This document shows positions 1 to 11,299 of a DNA stretch of 64,000 bases, in pieces; positions within the stretch are counted from its first letter, which is position 1, and every line of letters starts with the position of its first letter. The notes below the pieces were generated by a model that ran no database searches, was not told the origin of the DNA, and saw only the letters and a program-made list of their open reading frames with translations. The DNA is taken from assembly GCF_024323335.1 (NCBI RefSeq), contig NC_066581.1, positions 179,979,330 through 180,043,329 of the forward strand, given 5' to 3'. This DNA is from Lathyrus oleraceus (taxonomy: Eukaryota; Streptophyta; Magnoliopsida; Fabales; Fabaceae). The position numbers and the translations under genes are program-made.

Positions 1-937
1 TCTTCGGTTTCGAGCACTGCGAACTGATATGGCCTTTCTCGCCACAATTAAAACATGTCGGACCAGCATCCTTACATTCCGTAACTCTATGACCAGCCTG
101 ACCGCACCGGAAACATCTCAGCACTTTCTTGGTACAGCTATCAGCACGGTGGCCTGGCTCGCCACACTTGAAACATTTACCAGCTACGGGAGATCCTCCC
201 CCACTTGGCTTCTTCGCATCTACCACTTTCTGCTTACCTTTACCATTCGGAGATGCATAAGGACTACCACGATCCTTATTCTTCTTCTCACTAAGACTCT
301 TGTAATGAGCAGTTCTAGCCTTGCTATCTTCATCAAATATCCTGCACTTATTAACCAGTGTAGGAAACCTACGAATCTCCTGGTAACCAATGCCTTGTTT
401 GATCTCGGGACGCAACCCGCTCTCAAACTTGACACACTTGGATTCCTCAGCATCAGCATTATTATAATGAGGACAATACTGTACCAACTCCTCAAACTTC
501 GAAGCGTAATCAGCAACAGACATGTTACCCTGCTTCAGTCCCAGAAATTCCATCTCCTTCTTACATCGCACATCAGCAGGAAAATATTTCTCCAGGAAGG
601 CCGTCTTGAACCTTTCCCAAGTCATCTCAGTACCTGGTACTTCAATCCTCTATCGGGTGTTATCCCACCAGTTTTCAGCCTCTTCAGATAACATATGCGT
701 ACCAAACTGCACCTTCTGCGCTTCAGTACACGTCATCACCCGGAAAATCTTCTCAATTTCCTTCAGCCAAATCTGAGCACCATCTGGATCATAGCGCCCC
801 TTGAATGTAGGAGGGTTATTCTTCAGAAACCTTCCCAAATTCCTAAACTCGTCGACCGGCGGATTCTGCTGCGCCTGCATAGCCTGCGCCATAGCAGCCA
901 AAGCCTCAGCAATCGCACGGTCATTTTCTCCAGCCAT
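1..937 (-). pseudogene. Ty3/gypsy gag, partial, with one in-frame stop
   Basis: This is the N-terminal and central part of a retrotransposon gag protein, which forms the capsid-like particle and binds element RNA. The frame starts at an ATG at 937 (MAGEND) on the minus strand and leaves the window at base 1. It contains a capsid-type stretch (PPTFKGRYDPDGAQIWL, WWDNTR) and, between about 30 and 185, three CCHC zinc knuckles (CFKCGEPGH, CFRCGQAGH, CFNCGEKGH). A TAG codon at 650-652 interrupts an otherwise open frame, so this copy is probably dead unless read through. The primer-binding site and LTR lie just upstream, as expected for a 5' end. Protease and polymerase would lie outside the window. 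Family assignment is firm; the lineage is not resolved. Confidence 0.85.
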
Positions 938-1039
938 ACTCTGCACGACACAACTACAACCGTTAAATATCGACAGTGTCATTTACACTAATCGACCAAC
1001 AGGGAAAACATCACATTATGACTCGACTGGACTGACCAT

Positions 1040-1051
1040 GCTCTGATACCA
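1040..1051 (-). other. Primer-binding site, initiator Met tRNA type
   Basis: On the minus strand the 12 bases read TGGTATCAGAGC, the standard complement of the 3' end of plant initiator Met tRNA. It lies four bases inside the LTR end at 1056 and 103 bases before the gag ATG, which fixes the element's orientation. Confidence 0.9.
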
Positions 1052-1055
1052 CTAA

Positions 1056-2877
1056 TGTAACACCCTTCTACCCGAACGACATATTTAAATAGATTATCAG
1101 AGTACAACATGTAGAAGAGTTTACATTTCTTACAACATAACAATTATCGCATCACAACATAAAACATATTATTTATTTTATTAAAACTTCGCAGCGGACA
1201 ACAACATTAATATTATCATTCATCATATAACAATTCATAACAATGGTTCAACATTATCTCAACAAAACATCTCAACATGTTAGTCATCATAAACAACGTA
1301 AATAATAATCAATTATCTATCGAATCCCATAACCCCGGTGTCACATGACCAGAGCATTTGACTCGACTCTGTAGAATAACTCTACACTTATTCTTCAAAC
1401 CTCAACAATAGCTACTCCTCTTTATCTGCACATTGCTCATCATAGATGAACATAAACACATGCAGAAGGGGTGAGAATTACATTATTAAATAATAATATA
1501 ACGACAGAAATATAAACATAAATATATTTCACATATGCCAACACGGCTCATCATAATCCTCATGATCAACATATTCATGAACATCAACAAAACAACATAT
1601 CAAATGCAATGCACACACCCATGCATGACTCAACACGACTCGGTATACCCATTTTGTGACCAACTACAGGATCACCACTCCCAGATTCATCACCATAGAA
1701 TCCGAGTTCCCCGCAAGGAACCAAGCCTCTCAACAAGCCCGGAGTCAACAACATCATTGGAACTCAGTCCGTTCATCACTAGGCATCGGCCTTTCATGAA
1801 TGCATGCACACCAAGCATGCATCATAATCAACATAGCAACAACAGCATCATATAGTCATGTTATCATCATCATTAACACATCCTATCACAAAAGCATATC
1901 ACATCATGCCACATAATCAAACACAGTATTATCACACTCTACTAATATCTATACCACTCAAAGCAACGGGAAATGATCCCTCATATACCATGCATCAGCT
2001 AAGTTACCTCGCTCAGCCTAAACAACCAAAACTGCACAACAACAGCCCCGGAAAGACCACAGTCTGCCCATACGCGTATTGCCTATGCTCATACGCGTAC
2101 TACCCACGCCTGACCAAATCCATACGCGTATTGCCCATGTCCATACGCGTATGCTACGCGTATCACATTCCCATACGCGTACCAACAGAGACCAAAACAC
2201 GTTCAAAACATCATCTTCCTCATCCATACGCGTATTGCCTAGTGCCATACGCGTACCAGCAATCTCATACGCGTATTGCCTAGTGCCATACGCGTATGAC
2301 CAGAAACCAGAATTCCAGATCTGCAATGGCTTTTTCTGCTACGAGATCTATCCAAATTCATCCTTCCACAGTCTAAATTTCACACAAAATCACTCATATC
2401 ATCTAATACAAATAGTTCCCTATTCGATTTCACAAATTCTAACATCATTGCATATAATTTCTACGAATTCCTTCGATTAAAATCCCAATTTCGTTCATCC
2501 AATATTTCACCATTTTCAGCATATTATTGTTTAATAAGGTTCAGACCCCTTACCTCTTTGGATTGAAGGAAGCTCTGAGCAATCTTTGGCCTTTTCCTCT
2601 TCCTTCTCTTTCTCTTCAGCGTTTCTCCCCCTTTCTCTGACTCTGAGGCAAAACACGTGAAACAACCTGAGTCCTCACTTTGGCCTCTTTTATCCAATTT
2701 CCACTTTTACCCTTCCACTCTTCATATTCCATTTATTTTATTTATTTAATTATTATTAAATAAATAACATCTATAATAATAATAAAAATAATCCAATAAT
2801 TCAACTTTATTTAATTAAATTAATAAAATAATATTAACTCAATTAAATAATTCTCTTATTTTAATCGGGGTGTTACA
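1056..2877 (-). repeat. 5' LTR of the minus-strand Ty3/gypsy element
   Basis: The LTR spans 1822 bases. On the plus strand it begins TGTAACACCC and ends GGGGTGTTACA, so its ends are inverted repeats with TG...CA termini. The primer-binding site abuts the low-coordinate end, so transcription runs leftward from promoter sequence nearer 2877. A GATAAAAG element at 2686-2693 (minus strand) is a possible TATA box. The LTR carries a dense array of TACGCGTA palindromes. The other LTR is outside the window, so no target duplication can be checked. It interrupts the Ogre-type LTR that continues from 2878. Confidence 0.85.
2071..2296. repeat. Array of ten TACGCGTA palindromes inside the LTR
   Basis: Perfect TACGCGTA copies begin at 2071, 2092, 2123, 2144, 2155, 2174, 2227, 2248, 2268 and 2289. 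Steps are 21, 31, 21, 11, 19, 53, 21, 20 and 21 bases, close to whole numbers of helical turns. The flanks are partly repeated (TTGCCTAGTGCCA). The core ACGCGT matches the CGCG-box consensus known for plant CAMTA factors; any such role is inference. Confidence 0.85.
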
Positions 2878-4336
2878 CATAGCATGTGTGGCTCCTTAAC
2901 CCTAGGTTGGGACTTGTGTGATTTGGTTTGAGACTACCAAGCATGCTTGTATTGTATATTATTTCTTTTCTTACTTGTTTACTAACCTAAATCCAAAAAA
3001 ATATGTCACTAACTCTTTTTGTTTTGAAGCTCAAGTGATCATGTACTCTCATGCTCCTATGAGGCTCCTAAGCTCAATGAAATGGCCAGATGAAGATGAG
3101 AAAAAGAATGAAAATGGTCCAAAAAAGCTCTCAATCATCATATATGTCTCCCAAGTATCTCAATTTTCCAATTTGATCAAGATAAACCAAAGGGCTTGAG
3201 GATTGTTTCCCAAGGAAACCCTAATTCAACTGTGCATTGACTGTGCCTTGCTCATGAAGCAACCTCAACCTATGATCAAATTCAATCAAGGTAAATTCTT
3301 TAATTAATTATTTTATGAATATATGAACTTATGTGAGTATCCTCAATCATTCATTCATCAAGATTTGAAGTTTGGCCTTGAGAAGTTGACCAGTCAAGTC
3401 ATCTGACCAAACTTTGATCCACTGAGACACAACTTTTGATATGTTGGTCAAATAAAGATGACCCAAAGAGAAAAAAATGTTCTTACGAACCATATAAACA
3501 ACTTTAATTTTCATCAAAAATCCATTTGAAACTTGGAAGGTCATCATTCATTTCAAAACATTATGGGTCATTTTGACTGAAACCCTAATTTTGGGTCAAC
3601 TTCCCAAGGACTTAACTTCCTCATTTTTTATGATTTTTAGGTGAGACTAATTTCATTAGAAATCTTAAGATGTATAATTCAAATGTTATGTTGGACAAAA
3701 TTTCATAATCCTAAAAGAAATACATGTGATAATACAAAACATTATAGGTCACTTTGGACCAAAACCATTGAATTTGAAAAATGTCCAACTTCAAGTGCCA
3801 ATAACTTTCTCATAAAAAATCCAAATGATGCAAAATTTAAGTCTAAATTTATCATCTCGAAAATATATACAACTTTAATGTTGGAGGTTTTTCCAGTTGG
3901 GGCTTGCATCATTGAAACAGAAGGGCTTGAAGTTATTCACTTTTGGGGAAAAAATTAAAAGGAAACCTAGACATGTTTTGTACCTCAAACTTCAAGGCCA
4001 GTTTTCACAAATTTACAAACTCCAAATGGATTTTTTTCCCAACATAGAGTTTGTTCCTTATGTCAAGAGATTTCCAACCATTACTCACACCACCATGTTT
4101 GGATTTTCTATGTATGACTTTCGAAGAGGTGAATGTTTATGACCAAATATGCAATTCACTTTGTAACTTGATGCATAAGCTAACAGCAGGCCTTTTGCAC
4201 GTCCAAACCATATGCAAATGATATCAGCTTGCATTTCCATCCAATTTTGGGCCTCACGTGTGCATGTACAGGCCCATGCATGGAGGATCCAATTCTCATG
4301 CACACGAGCATTTCACTTGCTTGCTTCATCTCCAGC

Positions 4337-4344
4337 TATAAATA
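4337..4344 (+). promoter_or_regulatory. Putative LTR TATA box
   Basis: TATAAATA occurs in the context GCTATAAATACATGGC inside the Ogre-type LTR, oriented with the element. It is the best core-promoter match in this LTR. Transcription from it is inferred only. Confidence 0.45.
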
Positions 4345-6404
4345 CATGGCATTGCTCATTCAAATCTCAACCTTAAGGTGATCTGAAACTCTGCTGGAAT
4401 CAAAACCTAACCTCACTCAAAGGAATTCCAATTTTCATTTCTCAATTTCAAGCTTGAATTTCAACATAATCAGTTGATCTTCAAGTCTTATTCCTTAGCC
4501 TTGCATTCATATCACATCTCAAGATCAAATTGGAAGAAAAAGCTTGAAGGAATCGTGATGTTCAAAGCTGCTCTTCAAAGGTATAACACCAAACTGTTTT
4601 GATTTAAAGCTTGCTATACAATGTGAATTGCTTGTGTTTAAACTGTTTTCTGAAGTCCTCGAGTAAGAGGCAGGCCAGTGGTGGCCTTGATTTCACGATT
4701 TGAAGCATTTCAGTTTGCATACCTAGATTTTCAAGCTCGAATTTCTCACTTAATAGAAACATTGAGCACAATCCAAGGTTACAGGGGTGATGTACATCAC
4801 CCTAGCTTCATTTTGGTACCATGCTTGTTTATTTTGGTTAAGGTTCAAAAACCTGCGCGTGGTGGCCGGAGTTCGTTCTCTGGCCGGAGAAGATGGTGGT
4901 TTCCACCACCATCCCCACGTGGATCCACCTGTGCCCTTGGATGATGCTCACACGATCTAATCTTGTCCATTGCTTTAGATGACTTGTTTTAAATAAGTGT
5001 GTTGCGCGTTTGACTTTAGACCATGGTGAGACCGCGCCTCTGAACCTTTGGATACAGCCACGTCATTTAATGAATTCAATCCAAGCGCTGCTGATTTTTG
5101 GCTATTTCCTATTTTCTGTTTTATTTCTTTTAATCCATTTTAATTTCAAAAATTCATAAGTATTTTATTTGAAGTCACAAACATATGAGACCAAGGGCAA
5201 AAAATTTCTTGAAAAATCTAGTTTCATAATCTGATTTTTAGTTATTTTTGTGACTTCATTAGATATTTTTGTGAATTATTTTGTTTTCAATAGTTTTTAA
5301 TTTATTTTAAATACTTTTTGATATCTGAAAATTCCAAAAATATTTTCTTAACACATATGGATCATGATAAGTCTATGAAAAATATTCTCATCAATTTCTT
5401 AATTGATTTGAGATTTTAATTCATTTGTTTTATATTTTATTGTTTTTAATTGATTTTAAATAGTTTCTGTTTTCAAAAAATGTTGAAATTTTTTGTCAAA
5501 CCTTGTTTGACCATGTTAGACCTATAATGATTCAATTGGACTTGTCTAAGTTTATTTGAATTGAATTTGAGGTTTGACCATATTTTGTCCATTTTAATTT
5601 TGCATTTATTTTAATTCCAAAAAATACCAAAAAAATATATTTGACTTGTTGACTTCTAATATTCATTTCTCTTCTGTTTTACAATGGTTGATGATGATTT
5701 GATTCACATTTGATCATTGTGTTTTGAGATTCCATTTGAATTCTCCTTTTGTCCTTTCCATTTCATTTCATCTTCATCCTCATTTCTTTTTTATTTTGGC
5801 CAATGAGTTAATGATTTGTGGTTGGTCTTGACATATGAGAGGCTTAACCTTCTTTGATCCAAATCAAACTCAACTTGATCAAAGATCAAGTGAGTTGCTT
5901 TGTGTCCAAGATATGTTGCTTCTTGGTCAAGCAAAAAACCTAAAGTCCATACAAGGCTTTTCTCTTTTCTTTTGGCATGGCAAGTTGTAGAAGCTTGGCT
6001 TACTAGCCATGATCTCTAACTTGTGTTTATTTGCCTATAGTTTTATTGACCGACCTCAGATAGGTGTGACTACTACATTAGTCCACTTACGATTGCTTAA
6101 CATAGCGCTAAATTGTCTTATGACACACTAACATAACAACTAATCACTAACTTTAAATTCAAGCATTTAATTTCTTGCAATTTACTTTAATGCAATTTAC
6201 TTTCTTGCTCATTTATTCATATTGCTTTTCCCTTTGCTCACTTGAGCACATATTTTATGTTTATGCTATTTTCCTTTTGCTTATTTGAGCTCATTATTGT
6301 ATATAAATATATTGTTGTCTTGTGATTGTTTTGTCTTTGTTTGTGTGAACCCAATGCAAAAAGGAGAAAGGACTTAGAATTAGGACCTTACCTATGCTTA
6401 AAGG

Positions 6405-6490
6405 AGTTCAAGAGCAACTAGGCCTCATGCCTTTAGAATGCTAAAATTGTTGAAGAGCAACTAGGCCTCATGCATTTAGAATGCTAAACC
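6405..6490 (+). repeat. Short tandem duplication inside the Ogre-type LTR
   Basis: A unit of about 43-45 bases containing GAGCAACTAGGCCTCATGC and TTTAGAATGCTAAA occurs twice in succession with a few substitutions. A related phrase, CTAGGCCTTATGCCTTTGAA, recurs near 6891. Confidence 0.7.
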
Positions 6491-7695
6491 TTAAAGTTGA
6501 CTTCAAAGGACCCCTAATCTAAACTCATCCTTTGTTCATTCCTCTTATTGTGTTGTGAACTTTTTGATGTTTGTTCTTGTGTGATAGGGATTCCATCTTG
6601 AGATAGTAAGAAGGATCATTGTCATGAGTAGCCAAGTTAGGAGAGACAAGCCAAATGGAGGTCCTAGGAGCTTGAATCTAAATATTTGTTTGATTGCTTG
6701 AGTGATTGCTAAGTCCAAAGGAAAGGAGCATCTTGAATCATCTTTATGATTTCAAGAAAAGGAACTCCAAGGGTTTTATCTCTTCTCTTATCTTTGCATT
6801 TTTAGGACTAGCCCTTCTCTTCTTCTCTCCATTCTAACCCAAGCCAAACTCATTTATGTGCAAACTTTGACTTTGTTTCAAATTAGAAACCTAGGCCTTA
6901 TGCCTTTGAATTTTCAAAATCCTTTCATTAATACTCATTGTGAATAAGCTTTAATTCAACTTTGACCTCATTTTGTAAATACACTTAACTTGTAAATACA
7001 ACTCACTTCAAGTTATTTTTGTGGTTCCAATGGCCACCTTTGTTAAAACCTTTTTTTCAAAAACATTAGCCATAGGTTTGAGTTATCATAGTGGTTGATG
7101 TAAACCTCACCTCATCCTTAGTGATTGGACTATAAGTCTTTCATACTTATTATAGGGTGGATCCCTCACTAGTATGTTGAAGCTCTCCTCACATGGTGGA
7201 TTGTTGGTTTAGGTTGAGTTTTCTCCCTTTGATAACAAAAGGCCTTAAGGCTTTTGATCAAATCAAGTCACCAATGTTTAAGATTTTTACCCCGAACTAC
7301 GAGGTTTTGATCCTACCTTTATGATGGTACGTAGGCAATGGGTTCATCCATTCAAACAACAAATTATAAATATAATGTACATTCCCTTCTCATCCCCCCA
7401 ATCTTGTTTGCACATATTTTTCATAAATACCAACCTACAATACTCATTTGCAAAAAGGGCTCCCTTAGAGTACTAAGGATGTTTTGGGTGCTTAAAACCT
7501 TCCCATTTCATAACCAACCCCCTTACCCAGATCTCTGACATTTTTATTAGTTTTTGATTTGATAAAACTTCTTACTTGGTTTTTGTTCGCTTTTTAACCT
7601 TTCCTTTGGACAAATAAAAGTGCGGTGACGACTCGAATTGTATGCTTACTTTTGGTTTAATCAATAAGCCACAAGGTAACGAATACCCCGCTACA

Positions 7696-9169
7696 GGTTT
7701 CCATACCAGAAGAATCAGAAGGTATCGAAGGGTCAGTCACATATCCCTCCAAATTAGAAGGGAAATAACCCTATGACATAGACTTGATGGAGGTGTCACC
7801 AAAGAAAGAAGAAGGTTGAGCAAGAATCCTTTGCAACAAAGTGTGGAGCCCTTGCAACGAAATGTGATATGGCTTTGTCGAACACTCAGAGAAAACCCTA
7901 TACAAGGAAACTGAGTGATAAAGATAAGAACATATTCAACCAAATATTGTCCTTGAGGGTATCACATTTGGGCAAGGATGGTCCCAGGGCAAGGGAGAAG
8001 ACCCTTGAATATACCCCTTAACCAGAGGAGGAAGTCAATGAATACACTCCTCAACCTGAGGAAAAACTCCATAATGTACTCCTCATCTAAATGATGAGAT
8101 GGTCAAGGACAACTTCGACATAGAATCTGAAGATGATTTTCAAATTAACTGTGGCATAGTTTTCGTGCTCCCAACAGAGTACGATAGAGTGTCGGAGGTA
8201 TCAAAGATTGAGGAGGATTATATACAAGATGAGGTTGTAAATCAAAATCCTTTATGTTATTAAGTTATGAACAATGGCGTTGTTGAGGAGCAACAAGCCA
8301 TTTTTGAGAGCTCAGACCCCAGGATGATGTATCATCTCAAACCTTTGTTCATAAGGGAAAATGTGGATAATATAGTTGTCAACAAGGTTATCATTGATGG
8401 GGTAACGAATGTCAATTTGATGTCGCGTTTATTGTTTAAAAATATGGGGAAAAAATATGCTAATCTTCAACCTCATAACATGGTTTTATCAAATTATGAA
8501 GGTAAGACCAGACACATCTTAGGGGCGATTCAGGTAGAATTCTCAGTTGGCTCTACCACTAGGACAACATTATTCATGGTAATTACGTCTAATGCCAATT
8601 ACAACTTGTCATTTGGGTGTGAGTGGATCCATGGCATATGTGCAGTCTCTTCTACTCTGCACCAGAGGGTTTCTGTTTTCCATGAAGATGGCATAGTAGA
8701 AAATATTGAGGCCTACCAAATCTATTACATGGATGAATTCAGTAAGGTTGGAAAGAAAAATTTGACAGAAACTTGGCGAAGATTTTGCCATGTTATGTAG
8801 CAGAAGAGGTTTTCACTCCTAAAAAACATGTTACATATTTCCTTAACCTTCATCCAATTCATGGTTTCAGCTGGGATAAGGAACAGGTAGAAATCAAAAT
8901 TTCAAAGAAGAAAGTATTCCACCAATTGGGTGGATCATAGATTAAACTCAGCACTTTATGGATTAAAAAAGAATCAATTAAAGTGTGCTTTCTGTGTTCA
9001 TGCAGGAGACTCCTTGGGATTTATAGTCAACAAAAAAGGCATAAAGATCAATCAAAACAAAACAAAAGCAATATTGGATCTCAAGCCTCCTTCGACAAAG
9101 AAACATATTTAATCTTTGTTGGGGAAAATAAATTTCCTGAGAAGATTCATCTCCAATTTAAGTGGCAAG
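7696..9169 (+). pseudogene. Deleted internal region of the Ogre/Tat-like element (protease and RT remnants)
   Basis: Only about 1.5 kb separates the two LTR copies; complete Ogre elements carry well over 10 kb. An open stretch at 8267-8800 resembles the retropepsin-like domain of Tat elements: a VDNIVVNKVIIDG segment precedes NVNLMSRLLF, where the family usually has a D-[SG]-G turn followed by a hydrophobic strand. From about 8930 a reverse transcriptase C-terminal piece reads LKCAF...GDSLGFIV, with one in-frame stop near 9110 before a LLGKINFLRRFISNLS-like stretch. RNase H, integrase and the gag half are absent. The coding remnant runs straight into the next LTR at 9170 without a visible polypurine tract, so the deletion probably joined these ends. 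Confidence 0.65.
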
Positions 9170-9765
9170 TGTAAGACCCCAATTTTGACCCTAAGATCCC
9201 TCATGTCATCTCATCATTTGCATTAGCATTGGGATCACACCTTGGCATCCTCCTCACTTATCATTCAATGGGTTTGCATTGGGAGAGATAACCAAGTATT
9301 TGTGATTGTATCCTACTTTCTTTTCTCTTTGTTTAACTAACTAAAATACTAAAAATATGTCTAGTGTAGTATTATTTTATTTTGTAGGTAGTGTGTGCAT
9401 CCACCAATGCCTCATCAAGTTCACATCTAGGTTTTAAGATCCCCAGTGTAAGGGATAAAGTTAGAAAAGGTCTACATTGATTCAAAGCATCATATATGGA
9501 TCCCCATGTTCTCTATTTGTCATTTTGATCAAGAATTCATCAAGAGTTTGAAGCATGTTTGTCATGGAAACCCTAATTCATCTGGGTATCTTGTGTACCT
9601 TCCTCGGGAAGTTTCTTCAACAAATTGGTCAAAAATATCAAGATACACTCCATTGTAATTCATAATAAACATATATGATCCTCCAAGAGCAAAGGAACTT
9701 CAAGTTTGCAAGTTGGTTTAAAGAGGTTGACCAGAAAAGTCTACTAGTCAAATACAGAGGCTTCA
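9170..9765 (+). repeat. Partial 3' LTR of the Ogre/Tat-like element
   Basis: It starts TGTAAGACCCCAATTTTGAC, a recognisable Ogre/Tat LTR start, and aligns with the LTR beginning at 2878, as described there. Similarity stops near 9765, where unrelated sequence begins. About 4 kb of LTR is missing or displaced. Confidence 0.65.
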
Positions 9766-10976
9766 AGGGGAAACACGGCCTGTGTCATGGGACACATCCA
9801 TGCCGTGTTGGTTTCGGGAAATTTATACTAGAAGCATTTCATTTCGTCCGATTTTTGGCCTTTTTCGTCCCGATTCATTGCATTGACCTCTTATTGCCTA
9901 GAAATACAAAAGAAAGACAAATATGCATCGAAGTGAACTAAAATGGTGCAAACACACATAAAAACGGAAATAAAACACGGAACAAAAATGATGCATTTAC
10001 CCTTATCAAATACCCTAAAACTTGAAGCGTTGCTTGTCCTCGAGCAACAAGTTTGCTTAGAAAGAATTAGGATCACACAGTTTTTCGATTCTTAAAAACT
10101 AAAAAAGATGAAACTTGTCAATACTCATACATGGTATGTCATTCCGACTGGCTAAGACTCGAGTTCCCCCGTACTCACCAACACTAAAGGCATTACCAGA
10201 ATACAAAACCATAAAACAGATACAGTCAATAGTTTCTTACTTTGGTTACCTCTCTAGCTACGCTTTGGACTTAAGTCTCTTATCAATTTTCTTCTCTTTT
10301 CATTTTGACAATCAATTTAAGGCACTTTGAATTATGATAATCATCACATGCACAAGATTGATTAATTTTTTTTGTTTATATACCAGATAAGCAACAATTG
10401 CTATCTTTATTTACTGATGAAATTACACACTTTGTGTGCTTATTTATTGTCCACTTTGGGACGATGTTTGTGGTTCAATCACCGTTGGGTTGAATAACCG
10501 GGTGAGGGTTACCCAACTTAGAAGATTCAATTGTTTTTTATCGTCTTTTTCATCATTTTTGGTGCTAAGATCTTTTTATTTTTCAACCAATCATACATAC
10601 ATGTGAATCTAAAGTGTGTCGGGCTGTCATAACAAATTACTCAGGAAATACTTCTCAAAATTCGATTACTATGGTACAAAACACGCGTTAAACTCATGAC
10701 AATTATGGGAAACTAAGGGTGTTCGAGTAATATCAATTTTATCGATTTTCACGGGGCCCTAAACTTAATGAATCTTCATAACAATCCTATATACTTTCTC
10801 AACAAGTCATCAAAATGACGAGTCTTTTTAGATTTTTTTTGTTCAGTTTTTTGGTGTTTTAAGAGTGGTATATGCAACTTTATTCAATTGAAACTATCTC
10901 ACCAGAACAATAATCACACACATAAACAAAACAAAGAATGCAGTAAAATAAAAGAAATACCCCGCAAACTTAAACT
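9766..10976. repeat. Unassigned repeat-like DNA left of the MULE
   Basis: No supported gene. It opens with a compact inverted repeat at about 9773-9810 (AACACGGC ... GCCGTGTT enclosing TGTGTC ... GGACACA). Near 10032 it contains CTTGTCCTCGAGCAAC, similar to a phrase I associate with plant retrotransposon LTRs, but no LTR boundary could be fixed. The sequence resumes at 16795 beyond the MULE. Confidence 0.35.
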
Positions 10977-10985
10977 GGAAATTGA
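10977..10985. repeat. 9-bp target site duplication, left copy
   Basis: GGAAATTGA here is repeated exactly at 16786-16794. Nine-base duplications are the hallmark of Mutator-like elements. Confidence 0.85.
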
Positions 10986-11236
10986 GGTTTTTTTACAAAA
11001 ATAACCCACTTTTTCAAGGAAATTCCCAAAATACCTCTGGTTTCAAAAAAAATCCCAAAATACCCCACTTTTAGGAGGAGTCTCCAATTGAATTGGTGAC
11101 TCCTCTTAAAACTTGAATGGAGGCGCCAATTGGATTGGCTAGGGCAGGTGCCCTAGCCAATCCAATTGGCGCCTATGTGTAGGTTTTAAGAGGAGTCGCC
11201 AATTCAATTGGAGACTCCTCCTAAAATGCATTTTTT
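10986..11236 (+). repeat. Left TIR of the MULE
   Basis: It begins GGTTTTTTTACAAAAATA and matches the reverse complement of 16535-16785 almost throughout, including CAAGGAAATTCCCAAAATACC and the inner end AAAATGCATTTTTT. Bases 11069-11226 form a long internal palindrome. Confidence 0.88.
11069..11226. repeat. Long imperfect palindrome (hairpin) inside the left TIR
   Basis: Two arms of about 78 bases are centred at 11147-11148. The arm tips are TTTTAGGAGGAGTC and GACTCCTCCTAAAA, and the centre is AGGGCA-GG-TGCCCT. The arms repeat GGCGCCAATT and its complement, so one TIR can fold on itself into a near-complete hairpin. Confidence 0.85.
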
Positions 11237-11240
11237 ATCT

Positions 11241-11248
11241 TATAAATA
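11241..11248 (+). promoter_or_regulatory. TATA box just inside the left TIR
   Basis: TATAAATA lies 5 bases past the inner TIR border and 59 bases before the ATG at 11300. Plant start sites usually lie 25-35 bases downstream, near 11270-11280, which favours the ATG at 11300 over the one at 11267. Confidence 0.55.
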
Positions 11249-11299
11249 GATGCGTTGTGTGACTAATTGTTCCACATCTCATATAATCATTTGGCTATC

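Larger units (their letters stand above)
2878..7695 (+). repeat. Ogre/Tat-type 5' LTR, front end displaced by the gypsy insertion
   Basis: This roughly 4.8-kb stretch has no convincing gene. It ends ACCCCGCTACA after a region typical of legume Ogre/Tat LTRs (GAACTACGAGGTTTTGATCC near 7295, a block around GTACGTAGGCAATGGG). Its first part aligns by eye with the sequence starting at 9170: both share GAGAxACCAAG, an AAAATATGTC block and GGAAACCCTAATTCA. That makes the two stretches LTRs of one element in forward orientation. The first bases of the LTR lie left of the window because the gypsy element inserted here. Small open frames inside it, for example 4678-4944, are not conserved proteins I recognise. 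Confidence 0.7.

Noticed and set aside
2018..2480. Frames with repeated SIRV/AYC residues, and a CRISPR-like look of the array
   Set aside because: The frames translate the TACGCGTA array inside an LTR. The repeats are only 8 bases with uneven spacers in a plant retrotransposon, so not a CRISPR array.
4678..4944. 88-residue frame with a Pro/Gly-rich end
   Set aside because: Lies inside the Ogre-type LTR; no domain, and LTRs of this type are not expected to code here.
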